From assembly GCF_947500995.1 (NCBI RefSeq), contig NZ_CANMUA010000002.1, positions 62,001-126,000 of the forward strand: a DNA stretch of 64,000 bases. The letters are read 5' to 3'. The translations under genes and the position numbers were made by a program. Positions 37,572-46,628 of this stretch are shown here, one piece after another. Within the stretch, counting starts at the first letter, position 1. The number at the start of each line of letters is the position of its first letter. The notes beneath the pieces were generated by a model. The model had not been told where the DNA came from and ran no database searches. It saw only the letters and a list, made by a program, of their open reading frames with translations. The DNA comes from an uncultured Serinicoccus sp. (GTDB lineage Bacteria > Actinomycetota > Actinomycetes > Actinomycetales > Dermatophilaceae).

Positions 37572-38642
37572 GTGAAGATCCTCTCCGTCGTCGGGGCCCG
37601 CCCGCAGTTCGTCAAGCTCGCGCCGATCGCCCGGGAGTGCGCTGCCCGCGACGTCGAGCACGTCATCGTGCACACGGGCCAGCACTACGACCCGATGCTC
37701 TCCGACGTGTTCTTCGCCGACCTCGGCATCCCCGACCCGGACGTCCACCTGGGCGCCGGCTCCGGCAGCCACGGGGTGCAGACCGGGTCGATCCTCGGCG
37801 CGATGGACGCGGTGCTGGCCGAGCAGCGCCCCGACTGGGTGCTCGTCTACGGCGACACCAACTCCACGCTGGCCGGTGCGTTGTCGGCCGTGAAGCTGCA
37901 CGTGCCCGTCGCCCACCTGGAGGCCGGGCTGCGCTCGTTCAACCGGCGCATGCCCGAGGAGCACAACCGCGTGCTCACCGACCATGCAGCCGACCTGCTG
38001 CTGGCCCCGACCCAGGTCGCCCGGGACCACCTGGCCACCGAGGGCCTGGGCGGGCGCACGGTCGTCGTCGGCGACGTCATGATCGACGTCCTGCACCGGG
38101 TGCGCGACGAGCTGGTCGACGCCGACGCGGTGCTGGACGAGCTGGGTATGCCCTCGGCCGGCTTCTCCCTGGCCACCATCCACCGCGCGGAGAACACCGA
38201 CGACCCGCGGCGGCTGGCCGCGATCGTGGCCGCCCTGCAGGAGGTGGACCACCCGGTCGTGCTGCTCGCGCACCCGAGGCTGCGGGCCAAGGCCGCGGAG
38301 CACGGCCTGGACCTGGACGGTGGCGCCCTGACCACCCGGGAGCCGCTGGCCTACCCCCGGCTGGTCGGCGCGGTCAGCCGGGCCCGTGGCGTCATCACCG
38401 ACTCCGGCGGCCTGCAGAAGGAGGCCTTCGCCCTGCGGACCCCCTGCACCACGGTCCGCACCGAGACCGAATGGGTGGAGACCGTGCAGCTGGGCTGGAA
38501 CGTCCTCGTCGAGCCCGGCCCGGCCGTCGCGCGGGCGGCGTCCCGGCCGGCCCCCGAGCCGACCGACGCGGCACCCTACGGCGACGGCCACGCGGCCGCC
38601 GCGGTGCTGGACGCGCTGCTCGCCCCCCGCCCCGGGCCGTGA
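37572..38642 (+). CDS. wecB: UDP-N-acetylglucosamine 2-epimerase family (WecB/WbpI)
   Basis: 356-residue non-hydrolysing epimerase. VVGARPQFVKLAPI, VHTGQHYDPMLSD, VYGDTNSTLAGAL, HLEAGLRS, RMPEEHNRVLTDH and TDSGGLQKEAFA are all family-typical, and the catalytic acids and His are present. It converts UDP-GlcNAc to UDP-ManNAc, or, if of the WbpI branch, epimerises UDP-GlcNAc(3NAc)A. GTG 37572 start. Its stop overlaps the AraC gene GTG by 4 bp, so a regulator is translated from the same message, which is odd for a housekeeping enzyme. Confidence 0.93.
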   Translation: MKILSVVGARPQFVKLAPIARECAARDVEHVIVHTGQHYDPMLSDVFFADLGIPDPDVHLGAGSGSHGVQTGSILGAMDAVLAEQRPDWVLVYGDTNSTLAGALSAVKLHVPVAHLEAGLRSFNRRMPEEHNRVLTDHAADLLLAPTQVARDHLATEGLGGRTVVVGDVMIDVLHRVRDELVDADAVLDELGMPSAGFSLATIHRAENTDDPRRLAAIVAALQEVDHPVVLLAHPRLRAKAAEHGLDLDGGALTTREPLAYPRLVGAVSRARGVITDSGGLQKEAFALRTPCTTVRTETEWVETVQLGWNVLVEPGPAVARAASRPAPEPTDAAPYGDGHAAAAVLDALLAPRPGP

Positions 38643-39517
38643 CCCCCGTCCCCACGGCCGCGGCCCGGCCCGACCGCGTCGTCGCCTTCCGGCCCCGACT
38701 CGCCGGGGTCGAGGAGGTGCTGCACGCGTCCTGGCGGGAGCACGCCTACCCCGCGCACACCCACGACACCTGGACCGTGCTGCTCGTGGACGACGGCGCG
38801 GTCTCCTACGACCTGGACGGCCGCGCGGGCGCTGCCCTGCCGCGCTCGGGGGTCACCGTGCTGCCGCCGCACGTGCCGCACGACGGCCGCGGGATGGACG
38901 GCGCCGGCTTCACGAAGCGCGTGCTCTACCTCGCCCCCGACCAGCTGGCGCCCGACCTCGTGGGGCGCGCGGTGGACGCCCCCCTGCTGCGCGACGCCAC
39001 CCTGCGCGCAGGCGTCGACCGGCTGCACCGGGCCCTGGTCGGCCACGACCTCCTGGAGGCCGAGGCGCGGCTGGCGCTCGCCCGCGAGCGGCTCGCCGCC
39101 CTCCTGCGGCGTCGGACCCCCCGGCCCCGGAGCCCGCAGCCGCTCGTCGCGGTCCGGGCCCGCGAGCGCCTCGACGCCGACCCCTCCCCCAGCACCACGC
39201 TCGCCGCCGTCGCCGCCGACCTGCAGGTGAGCGTCCCGCACCTGGTGCGCTCCTTCTCGGCCGGCTACGGCATCCCTCCCCACCGCTACGTCCTGGGCCG
39301 CCGCCTCGACCACGCCCGCCGGCTGCTGCTGGACGGCGTGCCCGCGGGGCAGGTCGCGGTCGAGGCCGGTTTCTACGACCAGGCCCACCTGACCCGGCAC
39401 TTCCGGACCTTCCTGGGGACCACACCGGCCCGCTTCCAGCGCTCCGGGCCGCGCGCCGCCCCGGATCATGTCCGTACAAGACGGCCGCCGCCCCCGGTCC
39501 CCACGATGGACGCATGA
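38639..39517 (+). CDS. AraC-family transcriptional regulator
   Basis: About 292 residues. The N-terminal cupin sensor has YPAHTHDTWTVLLVDDG and VTVLPPHVPHDGR, giving a possible metal or ligand site. The C-terminal double HTH covers about residues 170-270 (TTLAAVAADLQVSVPHLVRSFSAGYGIPPHRYV, then VAVEAGFYDQAHLTRHFRTFLGTTPARF). GTG 38639 gives a GTGA overlap with wecB, and its own stop overlaps the DUF2000 gene as ATGA. The AraC-DUF2000 pairing is one I know from other genomes; the attachment to wecB is what is unusual here. Confidence 0.88.
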   Translation: MTPVPTAAARPDRVVAFRPRLAGVEEVLHASWREHAYPAHTHDTWTVLLVDDGAVSYDLDGRAGAALPRSGVTVLPPHVPHDGRGMDGAGFTKRVLYLAPDQLAPDLVGRAVDAPLLRDATLRAGVDRLHRALVGHDLLEAEARLALARERLAALLRRRTPRPRSPQPLVAVRARERLDADPSPSTTLAAVAADLQVSVPHLVRSFSAGYGIPPHRYVLGRRLDHARRLLLDGVPAGQVAVEAGFYDQAHLTRHFRTFLGTTPARFQRSGPRAAPDHVRTRRPPPPVPTMDA

Positions 39518-39948
39518 CCGACCCGGACCTGCTCACGCCGCCCTTCGACACCAAGATCGCCGTGGCCGTCCGCGACGACCTCGCGACCTGGCAACGGCTC
39601 AACGTCACGGCCTTCCTCACCTCGGGGATCGCCGCGGCCCTGCCCGAGCTGGTCGGCGACGCCTACGCGGACGCGGACGGGCAGGCATACCTGCCGCTGC
39701 TCGGTATGCCGGTCCTCGTCTTCGAGGCGCCCGCACCGGTGCTGACGGCGGCCCGGGAGCGGGCGGTCCGCCGCGGTCTGCGGCTGGCCGTCTACACCGC
39801 CGACATGTTCGGCACCGGCCACGACGCCGCCAACCGGGCGGCGGTGCAGGCCGTGCCCGGTGCCGCCCTCGACCTCGTCGGGGTGGCGGTGCACGGACCG
39901 AAGAACGGGGTGGACAAGGTGCTCAAGGGCGCCCGGCTGCACCCCTGA
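39514..39948 (+). CDS. DUF2000 family protein
   Basis: 144 residues. FDTKIAVAVRDDLATWQRLNV, FLTSGIAA, YLPLLGMPVLVFEA and AVYTADMFGTGHDAANRAAV are DUF2000 features. The fold resembles small ACT/PTH2-like alpha/beta proteins, and function is unknown. No signal or membrane segment. Translationally coupled to the AraC regulator by ATGA, so it may be the regulator's target or partner, which is inference. Confidence 0.85.
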   Translation: MTDPDLLTPPFDTKIAVAVRDDLATWQRLNVTAFLTSGIAAALPELVGDAYADADGQAYLPLLGMPVLVFEAPAPVLTAARERAVRRGLRLAVYTADMFGTGHDAANRAAVQAVPGAALDLVGVAVHGPKNGVDKVLKGARLHP

Positions 39949-40016
39949 GCGCTGGTCTCACCACGCTGTTCCGTGGTCCGGGTCCGCCGCGCCGATGCCG
40001 AGGGGAACCGTGCCGC

Positions 40017-41156
40017 TCAGCCACCCACCCGGGCCGCGAGGGTGTCGACGGCCCGCTCCCAGCCGCGCACCTGCTGCTCCGCCGACAGCGCCCCGGCGGC
40101 CGCGTGGGAGGCCGCCTTGAAGCGCGTCACCTGCTCGGCGTCCAGACCGTCGAGGGTGTCCGCCAGGGCCTGCGCGGTGAAGTCCGGGCTCACCAGCCCC
40201 AGCCCGTGCCGCCGCACCAGCGCGGCCATCTCCGGGCTCGGCCCGACGACCAGCGCCAGCCGCCCCTGCACGAAGTCGAAGACCTTGTTGGGCAGCGCCC
40301 ACAGGTGGTTGAAGGACACCGGCGGCAGGACGTAGACCCCCACGTCGTGGGCGTTGAGGGTCGCGGGCAGCTCGTGCGGCGCGACCGGCGGGTGGATCCG
40401 CACCCGGTCGGAGCCGGCATACCGCTCCCGCAGCCGGGCGAGGTAGGCCTCGTCGTTCGGCATGAGGTAGAGGTCGAGGGTCATGGGCCGCCGGACGAGC
40501 TCCATCGCCTCGAGGATGACGTCGAGCCGGTGGCGCTGCGCGTTGCCCGAGTGCACCAGGCGCAGCGGGTCGCCGACCGGCCCGGGCTCGAGGTCGACGA
40601 GCTGCGGGGCGTTGACCACGACACCGGCGCGCAGCCCGAAGCGCAGGCGGTACTCCCGGGCGATCCCCTCGCCGACGGTGGTCACCGAGTCGGCCAGCGG
40701 GCCGTAGCGCCGGACGAGCCACCGGTAGTAGGGCGCGACGAAGGTCCGCCAGCGCCACGACTCCTCGTTCTGGCGCGGGTGGTACTCGTGCAGGTCGGCG
40801 TGCACGCCGCCGGTGGGCGCCAGGTCCAGCGCCAGCGGCAGGGTGTCGACGTCGTCGGCGAGGACGACGACGAACCGCGGCTGCCCGGCGAGCAGCTCGG
40901 CTGCGGCCCGGGTCACCGGGGCCCGCCGGTATGCCGTCTCGAACCGCCGCTGCACGAGCAGCCGGCGGTCCTTGTGCCAGGAGACCACGTCGTCGGGCAG
41001 GCGCAGGTGCTCGACGACTCCGTCGGGGGCCTCGCCGTAGCCCAGGGTCGTGACGGCGTAGCGCCCGGAGAACAACGAGATCTGCCGCAGCACGCGGGCG
41101 TCGGAGCGCAGCGTGCTCCACGCCATGATGAGCAGCCGGGGACGGGGGTCGCGCAT
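40017..41156 (-). CDS. Glycosyltransferase, GT4-like (GT-B)
   Basis: About 379 residues of a GT-B enzyme. The first half has VLADDVDTLPLALDLA and HADLHEYHPRQNEESW, and the linker SVTTVGEGIAREY. The second half has RLVHSGNAQRHRLDVILEAM and the donor-side GVYVLPPVSFNHLWALPNKVFDFVQGRLALVVGPSPEMA. It is clearly related to the C-terminal half of the next gene upstream (same VLADD/TLPLA, HADLHE and LPNKVFDFVQ motifs), so one probably arose from the other by duplication. ATG 41156 shares one base with the upstream stop. Cytoplasmic. Confidence 0.85.
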   Translation of the reverse strand: MRDPRPRLLIMAWSTLRSDARVLRQISLFSGRYAVTTLGYGEAPDGVVEHLRLPDDVVSWHKDRRLLVQRRFETAYRRAPVTRAAAELLAGQPRFVVVLADDVDTLPLALDLAPTGGVHADLHEYHPRQNEESWRWRTFVAPYYRWLVRRYGPLADSVTTVGEGIAREYRLRFGLRAGVVVNAPQLVDLEPGPVGDPLRLVHSGNAQRHRLDVILEAMELVRRPMTLDLYLMPNDEAYLARLRERYAGSDRVRIHPPVAPHELPATLNAHDVGVYVLPPVSFNHLWALPNKVFDFVQGRLALVVGPSPEMAALVRRHGLGLVSPDFTAQALADTLDGLDAEQVTRFKAASHAAAGALSAEQQVRGWERAVDTLAARVGG

Positions 41157-43552
41157 CAGTCCACGCCCAAGGCCCAGCCACCGATGGCCTCCACCCACCG
41201 GCGGGACTGACGGGCGTCCGACAGCTCGGCGGCAGCGGCGTGGGAGGCCTCCTTCCAGGCGGCCACGTCCGAGCCGACCGCCGCGAGCACCGCGCCGCGC
41301 ACCGCGGCGGTGTCGAACCCCTCCGCCACCACGCCGAGACGGTGCTCCCGCACCAGGTCGGCCATGTCGGGCGTGGGACCGACGATCACGCCGAGCCGGG
41401 CCTGTACGAAGTCGAAGACCTTGTTGGGCAGGGCGTTGGCGTAGTTGAAGTTCACCGGCGGCAGGACGAAGATCCCGACGTCGTAGCCGTTCAGCGTCGG
41501 CATGAGCTGGTCGTAGGGGACGGGGTCGTGCACCCGGACCACGCCCCCGGACTCCTCCGCCGCCCTGCGCAGCTCGGCGAGGTACGGCGGGTCGTTCAGG
41601 GTGAGGTAGAGGTCGAGGGTCACGTCCGCACCGGAGCGTGCGGCGGCCAGGACGCCCTCGACCATGACGTGGATCGCCCGGCTGCGCAGCCCGGCCCCGG
41701 TGTGGACCATCCGCAGCGGCGTCCCGACCGCGCCGGGGGCGAGCACGGCGTAGGGCGTGGCGTTCGTGACGACGTCGACCCGCACCCCGAAGCGGCGGGA
41801 GTACTCCTGGGCGATGCGGTCGCTCACGGTCGTCACCGAGCACGCCCTCGGCAGCTGGGTGCGGCAGATCCACTCCTGGTAGGGACCGATGCGCGCCTTC
41901 CACCCCGGGTACTCCTCGCGCCACAGCGGCCAGAACTCGTGGAGATCGGCGTGCACGCCGAGCCGTGGGCGCAGCGCGTGCGCCAGCGGCAGCGTGTCGG
42001 TGTCGTTGGCCAGGACGACGTCGGCCGACCCGGGCGTGATCCGGCGCCGCACCCAGCGGGTCGCCGCCTGCGCCCAGTACGCGGCGCGGTAGGCGCGGGC
42101 GGTGATGAGCCGGCCGTCCAGCTCGTTCGTCGTCCCCGCGGGCACCTCGACATGCGCCCGGACCCCGTCCGGCGCCGGGCCGTAGCCGCAGGTCACGACC
42201 TCGGCGCCCGCCGCGACGAGGTGCCGGACCTGCTTGAGCACGCGGGCGTCGCCGGTGAGCGGGCTGAAGGCCAGCACCAGCACCCGGAGACCGTCCAGCG
42301 GGCGCCCGGGTGCGGTCTCAGAGAACGGCCGGGCGAGGGGCCGGGCGTGAGGCCGGGTCGCCGACCGCCCGCCCCGGCCGGGACGACCGAGGGACGGGAG
42401 GGCCGTGGCCAGGGCGGTGGCGGCGTGCGCCCGCACCGTGGACTCCCGGTCGAGGTTGGCGAGCGGGTCGGAGGTCAGGAGGATGTCCAGGCGGCCGGCC
42501 TCCCCCCGCCGCGCCGCCGCGGCCGCCAGGTCGTCGACGTCACGGGCCGCGGCGACCTCGCGCACCAACGCGTCGTCGGCCCGGTGCAGCGCCCGCCCCA
42601 CGCCGGGGGCGAGGTCGAGGCACCGGCGGACGAGGCCTTGCACGGTGGACGCCTCGCCCGCCTCCCACAGCACCGGCGAGGTGCGGCGGCGGACGGCACC
42701 CAGGACGTGGATCCGCAGGATCTTGACCGCCAGCGCCCGACGGACGTCCTCGGGGAGCGCCACCACCCAGGGCTCGTCGAGCAGGTGGGCCAGCGCGGTC
42801 AGCTCGGTGGTGATCGGCCGGACCGCCTCGGTGATCCGGTCGGACCCGGTGGTGCCGATGACGTAGGCGGGCAGGTCGGGCGCGTAGTCGACCCGCAGCC
42901 CCGAGGTGCTGAGCCGCAGCGAGAGCAGGACGTCTCCCCCGGTGCGCATGCCCGGGGTGAGCGGGCCGGTGCCGTCACCGGGCAGCAGCCCGAGACGCTC
43001 CAGCGCCTCCCTGCGCAGGAGGCCGAGCGGGGCTGTCCGGTAGGCCAGCCGGTCGCGCACGAAGTCGAGCTCGGTCGTGCGCCCCGGCCGGACGCGCGGC
43101 GTCGCCACGTGCTCACCGTCCTGGGTCTCCAGCCGGGCCATGAGCCAGTCCGACCCGAGCCGGTCGGCGCGGGAGACCCAGCTGCCGAGCGCCCCGTCGG
43201 CGAACCAGTCGTCGCTGCCGACGATGCACACGTACCGCCCCGTCGCGGCGGTCAGCCCGGCGTTGAACGGGCCCGAGGGGCTGCCCAGCCCGTCCCGGAC
43301 CTCGAGGAAGCGGGTGTGGGCCCCCACCGTGTCGGCGACGTCCTCCTCGAGGCGTCCGACCACGGCGCGACGCACCTCCTCGGCGTCGAGCTCGTGGCAC
43401 ATCACGCTCACCCGCACCCGGTGCCCGTCCGGGACCACCCCGGTCAGGTCCGCCCCCCGCAACGCCGACGCGACGGCTCGCTCCACGGGGCGGGACAGGT
43501 CGTGGACCGCCACCACCACGTCCAGGTCCACGCCCGGCAGGGCCCCGCTCAT
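41156..43552 (-). CDS. Bifunctional glycosyltransferase, GT2-GT4 order
   Basis: 798 residues. Residues about 1-340 are GT2-like: LDVVVAVHDLSRPVERAVASAL, GPFNAGLTAATGRYVCIVGSDDWFADG, and a helical tail as in the 35.2-37.5 kb protein. Residues about 425-798 are GT4-like: VLVLAFSPLTGDARVLKQVRHLV, VVLANDTDTLPLAHAL, ADLHEFWPLW, and VLPPVNFNYANALPNKVFDFVQARLGVIVGP. ATG 43552 overlaps the ABC exporter stop as ATGA. The GT2 half resembles the C-terminal half of the 35.2 kb protein and the GT4 half resembles the 40.0 kb gene, so this locus has shuffled the domains. Confidence 0.87.
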   Translation of the reverse strand: MSGALPGVDLDVVVAVHDLSRPVERAVASALRGADLTGVVPDGHRVRVSVMCHELDAEEVRRAVVGRLEEDVADTVGAHTRFLEVRDGLGSPSGPFNAGLTAATGRYVCIVGSDDWFADGALGSWVSRADRLGSDWLMARLETQDGEHVATPRVRPGRTTELDFVRDRLAYRTAPLGLLRREALERLGLLPGDGTGPLTPGMRTGGDVLLSLRLSTSGLRVDYAPDLPAYVIGTTGSDRITEAVRPITTELTALAHLLDEPWVVALPEDVRRALAVKILRIHVLGAVRRRTSPVLWEAGEASTVQGLVRRCLDLAPGVGRALHRADDALVREVAAARDVDDLAAAAARRGEAGRLDILLTSDPLANLDRESTVRAHAATALATALPSLGRPGRGGRSATRPHARPLARPFSETAPGRPLDGLRVLVLAFSPLTGDARVLKQVRHLVAAGAEVVTCGYGPAPDGVRAHVEVPAGTTNELDGRLITARAYRAAYWAQAATRWVRRRITPGSADVVLANDTDTLPLAHALRPRLGVHADLHEFWPLWREEYPGWKARIGPYQEWICRTQLPRACSVTTVSDRIAQEYSRRFGVRVDVVTNATPYAVLAPGAVGTPLRMVHTGAGLRSRAIHVMVEGVLAAARSGADVTLDLYLTLNDPPYLAELRRAAEESGGVVRVHDPVPYDQLMPTLNGYDVGIFVLPPVNFNYANALPNKVFDFVQARLGVIVGPTPDMADLVREHRLGVVAEGFDTAAVRGAVLAAVGSDVAAWKEASHAAAAELSDARQSRRWVEAIGGWALGVD

Positions 43553-45324
43553 GCCAACCCCGACAGGCGTGCCTGGGTGGCGAACTCGGGGTGGGCCGCG
43601 ACGACCTCGTCGAAGCTGCCCCGCGCCACGATCGTGCCGTCCTTCATGAAGCACACCTGGTCGCTGTGCCGGACCGTGGACAGCCGGTGGGCGACCGCCA
43701 CCACGGTCACCTGGCCGTGCAGGCCGCGGATGGCCCGGGCGACGGCGTCCTCGGTCGCCGTGTCCAGCGCCGAGGTCGCCTCGTCGAGGACGAGGACGAG
43801 AGGGTCGGCGTACAGGGCGCGGGCGATGCCCAGGCGCTGGCGCTGCCCGCCGGAGAGCGCCAGCCCGCGCTCGGCGACCCGGGTGCCGAGGCCACCGCGC
43901 TCCCTCACCAGGTCGAGCAGCTGGGCCCGCTCCAGGGCCCGCGTCACGGCGGCCTCGTCGATGTCGTCACCCCAGGTCAGCGCGACGTTCTGGGCGATGG
44001 TGCCATCGAAGAGGTTGACCTCCTGCGGCACGTAGCCCACCCGGGAGCGCCACGCGCCGAGCACCTCCGGCAGCGGCCGGTCGTCCACCCGGATCTCGCC
44101 GGAGGACGGGGTGAGCAGACCCAGCAGCACGTCGACGAGCGTCGACTTGCCCGCCCCGGAGGCGCCCACCACCGCGACCGAGGAGCCGAGCGGCACGTCG
44201 AGGTCGACCCCGCGCAGGGCGGGCTCGGCCGACCCGGGGTAGGAGAAGGACACCTCGCGCAGCGCCAGCAGCCGGGGGTGCTCCGGCAGCGGCTCGCGGC
44301 CCAGCTGCTCCGCCGCGTCGACGTAGCCCTGGGCATCCCGGATGTCGGTGATGACCGCCTCCGCGTGCGGCAGCGTCGAGGCCGTCTGGGTGATGATCGA
44401 CTGGAAGCGGTTGACGCTCGGGATCATCCGCATCCCGGCGACCGCGAAGAGCGCGATCGCCTCGAAGGCCTGCTGCGCCCCGCCGAGCAGGTAGGCCACG
44501 CCCCCCACGATGGCGAAGCCCAGCACGAGCCCGGTGTCGGTGACGAACTTGGGCACGGTGTTGAGGAACATCAGGTGCGAGCGGGCCCGCGTCGCGTGCA
44601 CCCGGTTGGCGTGCACCTCGTCGGCGACCTCCTGGGCCTTGCCGCGCAGGGTCACCTCCTTGAGCGCGCCCATCATCTCGGTCATCAGCCCGGCCACGAC
44701 GAAGGAGTAGTCGCGGCCCACCCGGCCGGCGACGACCGCGCGGGGGGAGATGACGACATACATGAGGAGCGCCAGGCCACCGAGGTAGGCGAAGGTGACC
44801 ACCGCGGTGACCGGCTGCGCCACGAGCAGCACGACGAGCACCGCGGCGAAGGTCGCGAGCTCGGCCGGCAGCGACGCGGCGGGCAGCAGCAGCCCGGTCG
44901 TGGTGTTGGCGATGCCGACGTCGGCGAGGCGGACCAGCTGGGAGGTGTTGCGCTTGAGGCGCTCGGTCCACGGCGCGCGGATGTAGGCACCGAAGAGGCG
45001 GTCGCCGATGACGAGGTCGTAGGCCGCGAGCCGCTTGGCCACCGCCCACTGCAGGGCGACCGTCGCCAGCCCCTTGACGACGACGAGCGCGCAGATGGCC
45101 CCGAGGAGCCAGGCGTAGCGGTCCGGGGGGACGGCGCCGAGGACCGGCAGCTGGACCGGGTCGCCCTGGATCATCGGGGCGAGGGTGAAGGCCAGCAGCG
45201 ACAGCGCGAGGATGTCGACGACGGCGAGGATGCTGGAGGCCACGGCATACCCGACGAGGAACCACCGGGTGCTCGGCGGCAGGAGGGGCAGGAGACGCCG
45301 CAGCGCCCGCAGCAGGCGGATCAC
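43549..45324 (-). CDS. ABC exporter, fused permease-ATPase (lipid/polysaccharide type)
   Basis: About 591 residues. Six membrane helices span residues about 18-310, followed by an ATPase with Walker A GASGAGKST, Q-loop GYVPQEVNLF, signature LSGGQRQRLGIARAL, Walker B VLVLDEATSALD and an H-loop AHRLSTV. Half-transporters of this MsbA/PglK type dimerise and flip lipid-linked sugars. GTG 45324 is chosen because GAGGAGG lies 8 bases upstream. It heads an overlapping operon with two glycosyltransferases, so it likely flips their product. Confidence 0.9.
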   Translation of the reverse strand: MIRLLRALRRLLPLLPPSTRWFLVGYAVASSILAVVDILALSLLAFTLAPMIQGDPVQLPVLGAVPPDRYAWLLGAICALVVVKGLATVALQWAVAKRLAAYDLVIGDRLFGAYIRAPWTERLKRNTSQLVRLADVGIANTTTGLLLPAASLPAELATFAAVLVVLLVAQPVTAVVTFAYLGGLALLMYVVISPRAVVAGRVGRDYSFVVAGLMTEMMGALKEVTLRGKAQEVADEVHANRVHATRARSHLMFLNTVPKFVTDTGLVLGFAIVGGVAYLLGGAQQAFEAIALFAVAGMRMIPSVNRFQSIITQTASTLPHAEAVITDIRDAQGYVDAAEQLGREPLPEHPRLLALREVSFSYPGSAEPALRGVDLDVPLGSSVAVVGASGAGKSTLVDVLLGLLTPSSGEIRVDDRPLPEVLGAWRSRVGYVPQEVNLFDGTIAQNVALTWGDDIDEAAVTRALERAQLLDLVRERGGLGTRVAERGLALSGGQRQRLGIARALYADPLVLVLDEATSALDTATEDAVARAIRGLHGQVTVVAVAHRLSTVRHSDQVCFMKDGTIVARGSFDEVVAAHPEFATQARLSGLA

Positions 45325-45364
45325 GCGGGCGGCCTCCTCATGCGCCCCATCGTAGGCTGCGGGC

Positions 45365-46582
45365 GTGGTCTCCCCCGTCAGCCGCCTGCGCCGCCTCGCC
45401 TGGCGCGGTCTGGCCGCGCTGCCCGCGCCGGTCCGCGAGGTCGCGACCCTGCCGGTGCGGCGGCGCGCCGACGCCGAGCTGCGGGCGCTCACCCCGATGC
45501 CGCCGGCGCGGCGCAGGCTCTACCTGGGGCCGTGGAACACCGCCGGGCAGGCGTATGCCTGGGCGCGCGCCGCCGAGCGCCACCTGCCGGGCGTCGCGGC
45601 GCAGAACCTCGTGGCCCACCGCGCCGCGACCGCGGGCTCGTTCCGCTACCCCGCCGACCACGAGCTGTCTGCCCTCGCCCAGCGCGGTCACGTCCGCGAG
45701 ATCCACGGGTCGCGCGTGCTCCGCGAGGCGACGCACGTGGTCTTCGAGTCCGGCCGCCCGGTGCTCGCTGACCTGCACGCCGGGTCGATGCTGGCCGACG
45801 TGCCCGTCCTGGAGGCGGCCGGGATCCGGCACGCGGTGCTCTACCACGGCAGCGAGATCCGGGACCTGCGGGCGCACGCCGAGGCCTATGTGCACAGCCC
45901 GTTCCACGGGCCCTGGGACGACTACCTGCACACCCTGCAGTCCGTCGTCGAGCGCAACGAGGGTGACCTCGCGGCCTATGCCGGCCCGGTGCTCGTCTCG
46001 ACCCCGGACCTGCTCGACGTGCTGCCCGGGGCCACCTGGCTGCCGCTGGTCGTCGATGTCGAGCGGTTCGCGGGGGCCGCGGGCGCGCCGGTGCTGGCCC
46101 GCCCACGCCCGGTGGTGCTGCACGCGCCGTCCAACCCGCGCCTCAAGGGCACCGAGGCGGTGGAACGGGTGCTGGAGGGTATGCAGTCCGCCGGCCTGGT
46201 GGAGTACCGCCGCCTCACCGGGGTGCCGCACGCGCGGATGGCGGCCTTCGTGGGCGACGCGGACGTCGTCGTCGACCAGGTCGTGCTCGGCAACCCGGGC
46301 GTCCTGCTGGCCGAGACCCTGGCCGCCGGGAGGCTGGCGGTCGCGCACCTCGCGCCGGGGGTGCGCGACCGGATGTCGCAGGCCGACCGGGAGCGCGGAG
46401 GCGACGGGGTCGTGCCCGTGCCCGACGCCGACCCCGACACCCTCGAGGAGGTGCTCCGCAGGGTGCTGGACGATCGCGGACGGCATACCGAGCTGGCGGG
46501 GCGGGGTCCCGCCTGGGCGCGCCGCCACCACGACGGCGCCCGCGCCGCCGAGGTCCTCGACCGCGTCCTGCTCTCGACCTGA
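45365..46582 (+). CDS. Glycosyltransferase-like protein (GT-B)
   Basis: 405 residues. The C-terminal half shows donor-domain features: VVLHAPSNPRLKGTEAVERVL, ADVVVDQVVLGNPGVLLAETLAAGRLAVAHL and a final helical end. The N-terminal half has RLYLGPWNTAGQAYAWARAAERHLPGVAAQN and HAVLYHGSEIRDL. The acidic E-x7-E motif is degenerate (QVVLGNPGVLLAE), so I call it glycosyltransferase-like. GTG 45365 start, with only 40 bp to the divergent ABC exporter, so the promoters overlap. Followed by a hairpin. Confidence 0.75.
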   Translation: MVSPVSRLRRLAWRGLAALPAPVREVATLPVRRRADAELRALTPMPPARRRLYLGPWNTAGQAYAWARAAERHLPGVAAQNLVAHRAATAGSFRYPADHELSALAQRGHVREIHGSRVLREATHVVFESGRPVLADLHAGSMLADVPVLEAAGIRHAVLYHGSEIRDLRAHAEAYVHSPFHGPWDDYLHTLQSVVERNEGDLAAYAGPVLVSTPDLLDVLPGATWLPLVVDVERFAGAAGAPVLARPRPVVLHAPSNPRLKGTEAVERVLEGMQSAGLVEYRRLTGVPHARMAAFVGDADVVVDQVVLGNPGVLLAETLAAGRLAVAHLAPGVRDRMSQADRERGGDGVVPVPDADPDTLEEVLRRVLDDRGRHTELAGRGPAWARRHHDGARAAEVLDRVLLST

Positions 46583-46587
46583 CCGCC

Positions 46588-46617
46588 CTGCCGACCGGGG
46601 AATCCTCGCCCCGGCAG
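46588..46617. terminator. Hairpin after the glycosyltransferase-like gene
   Basis: CTGCCG-ACC-GGG (46588-46599) pairs with CCCCGGCAG (46609-46617) with a small bulge and a loop around AATCCTCG. It sits between convergent genes ending at 46582 and 46629. Confidence 0.55.
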
Positions 46618-46628
46618 CACGACCACGG

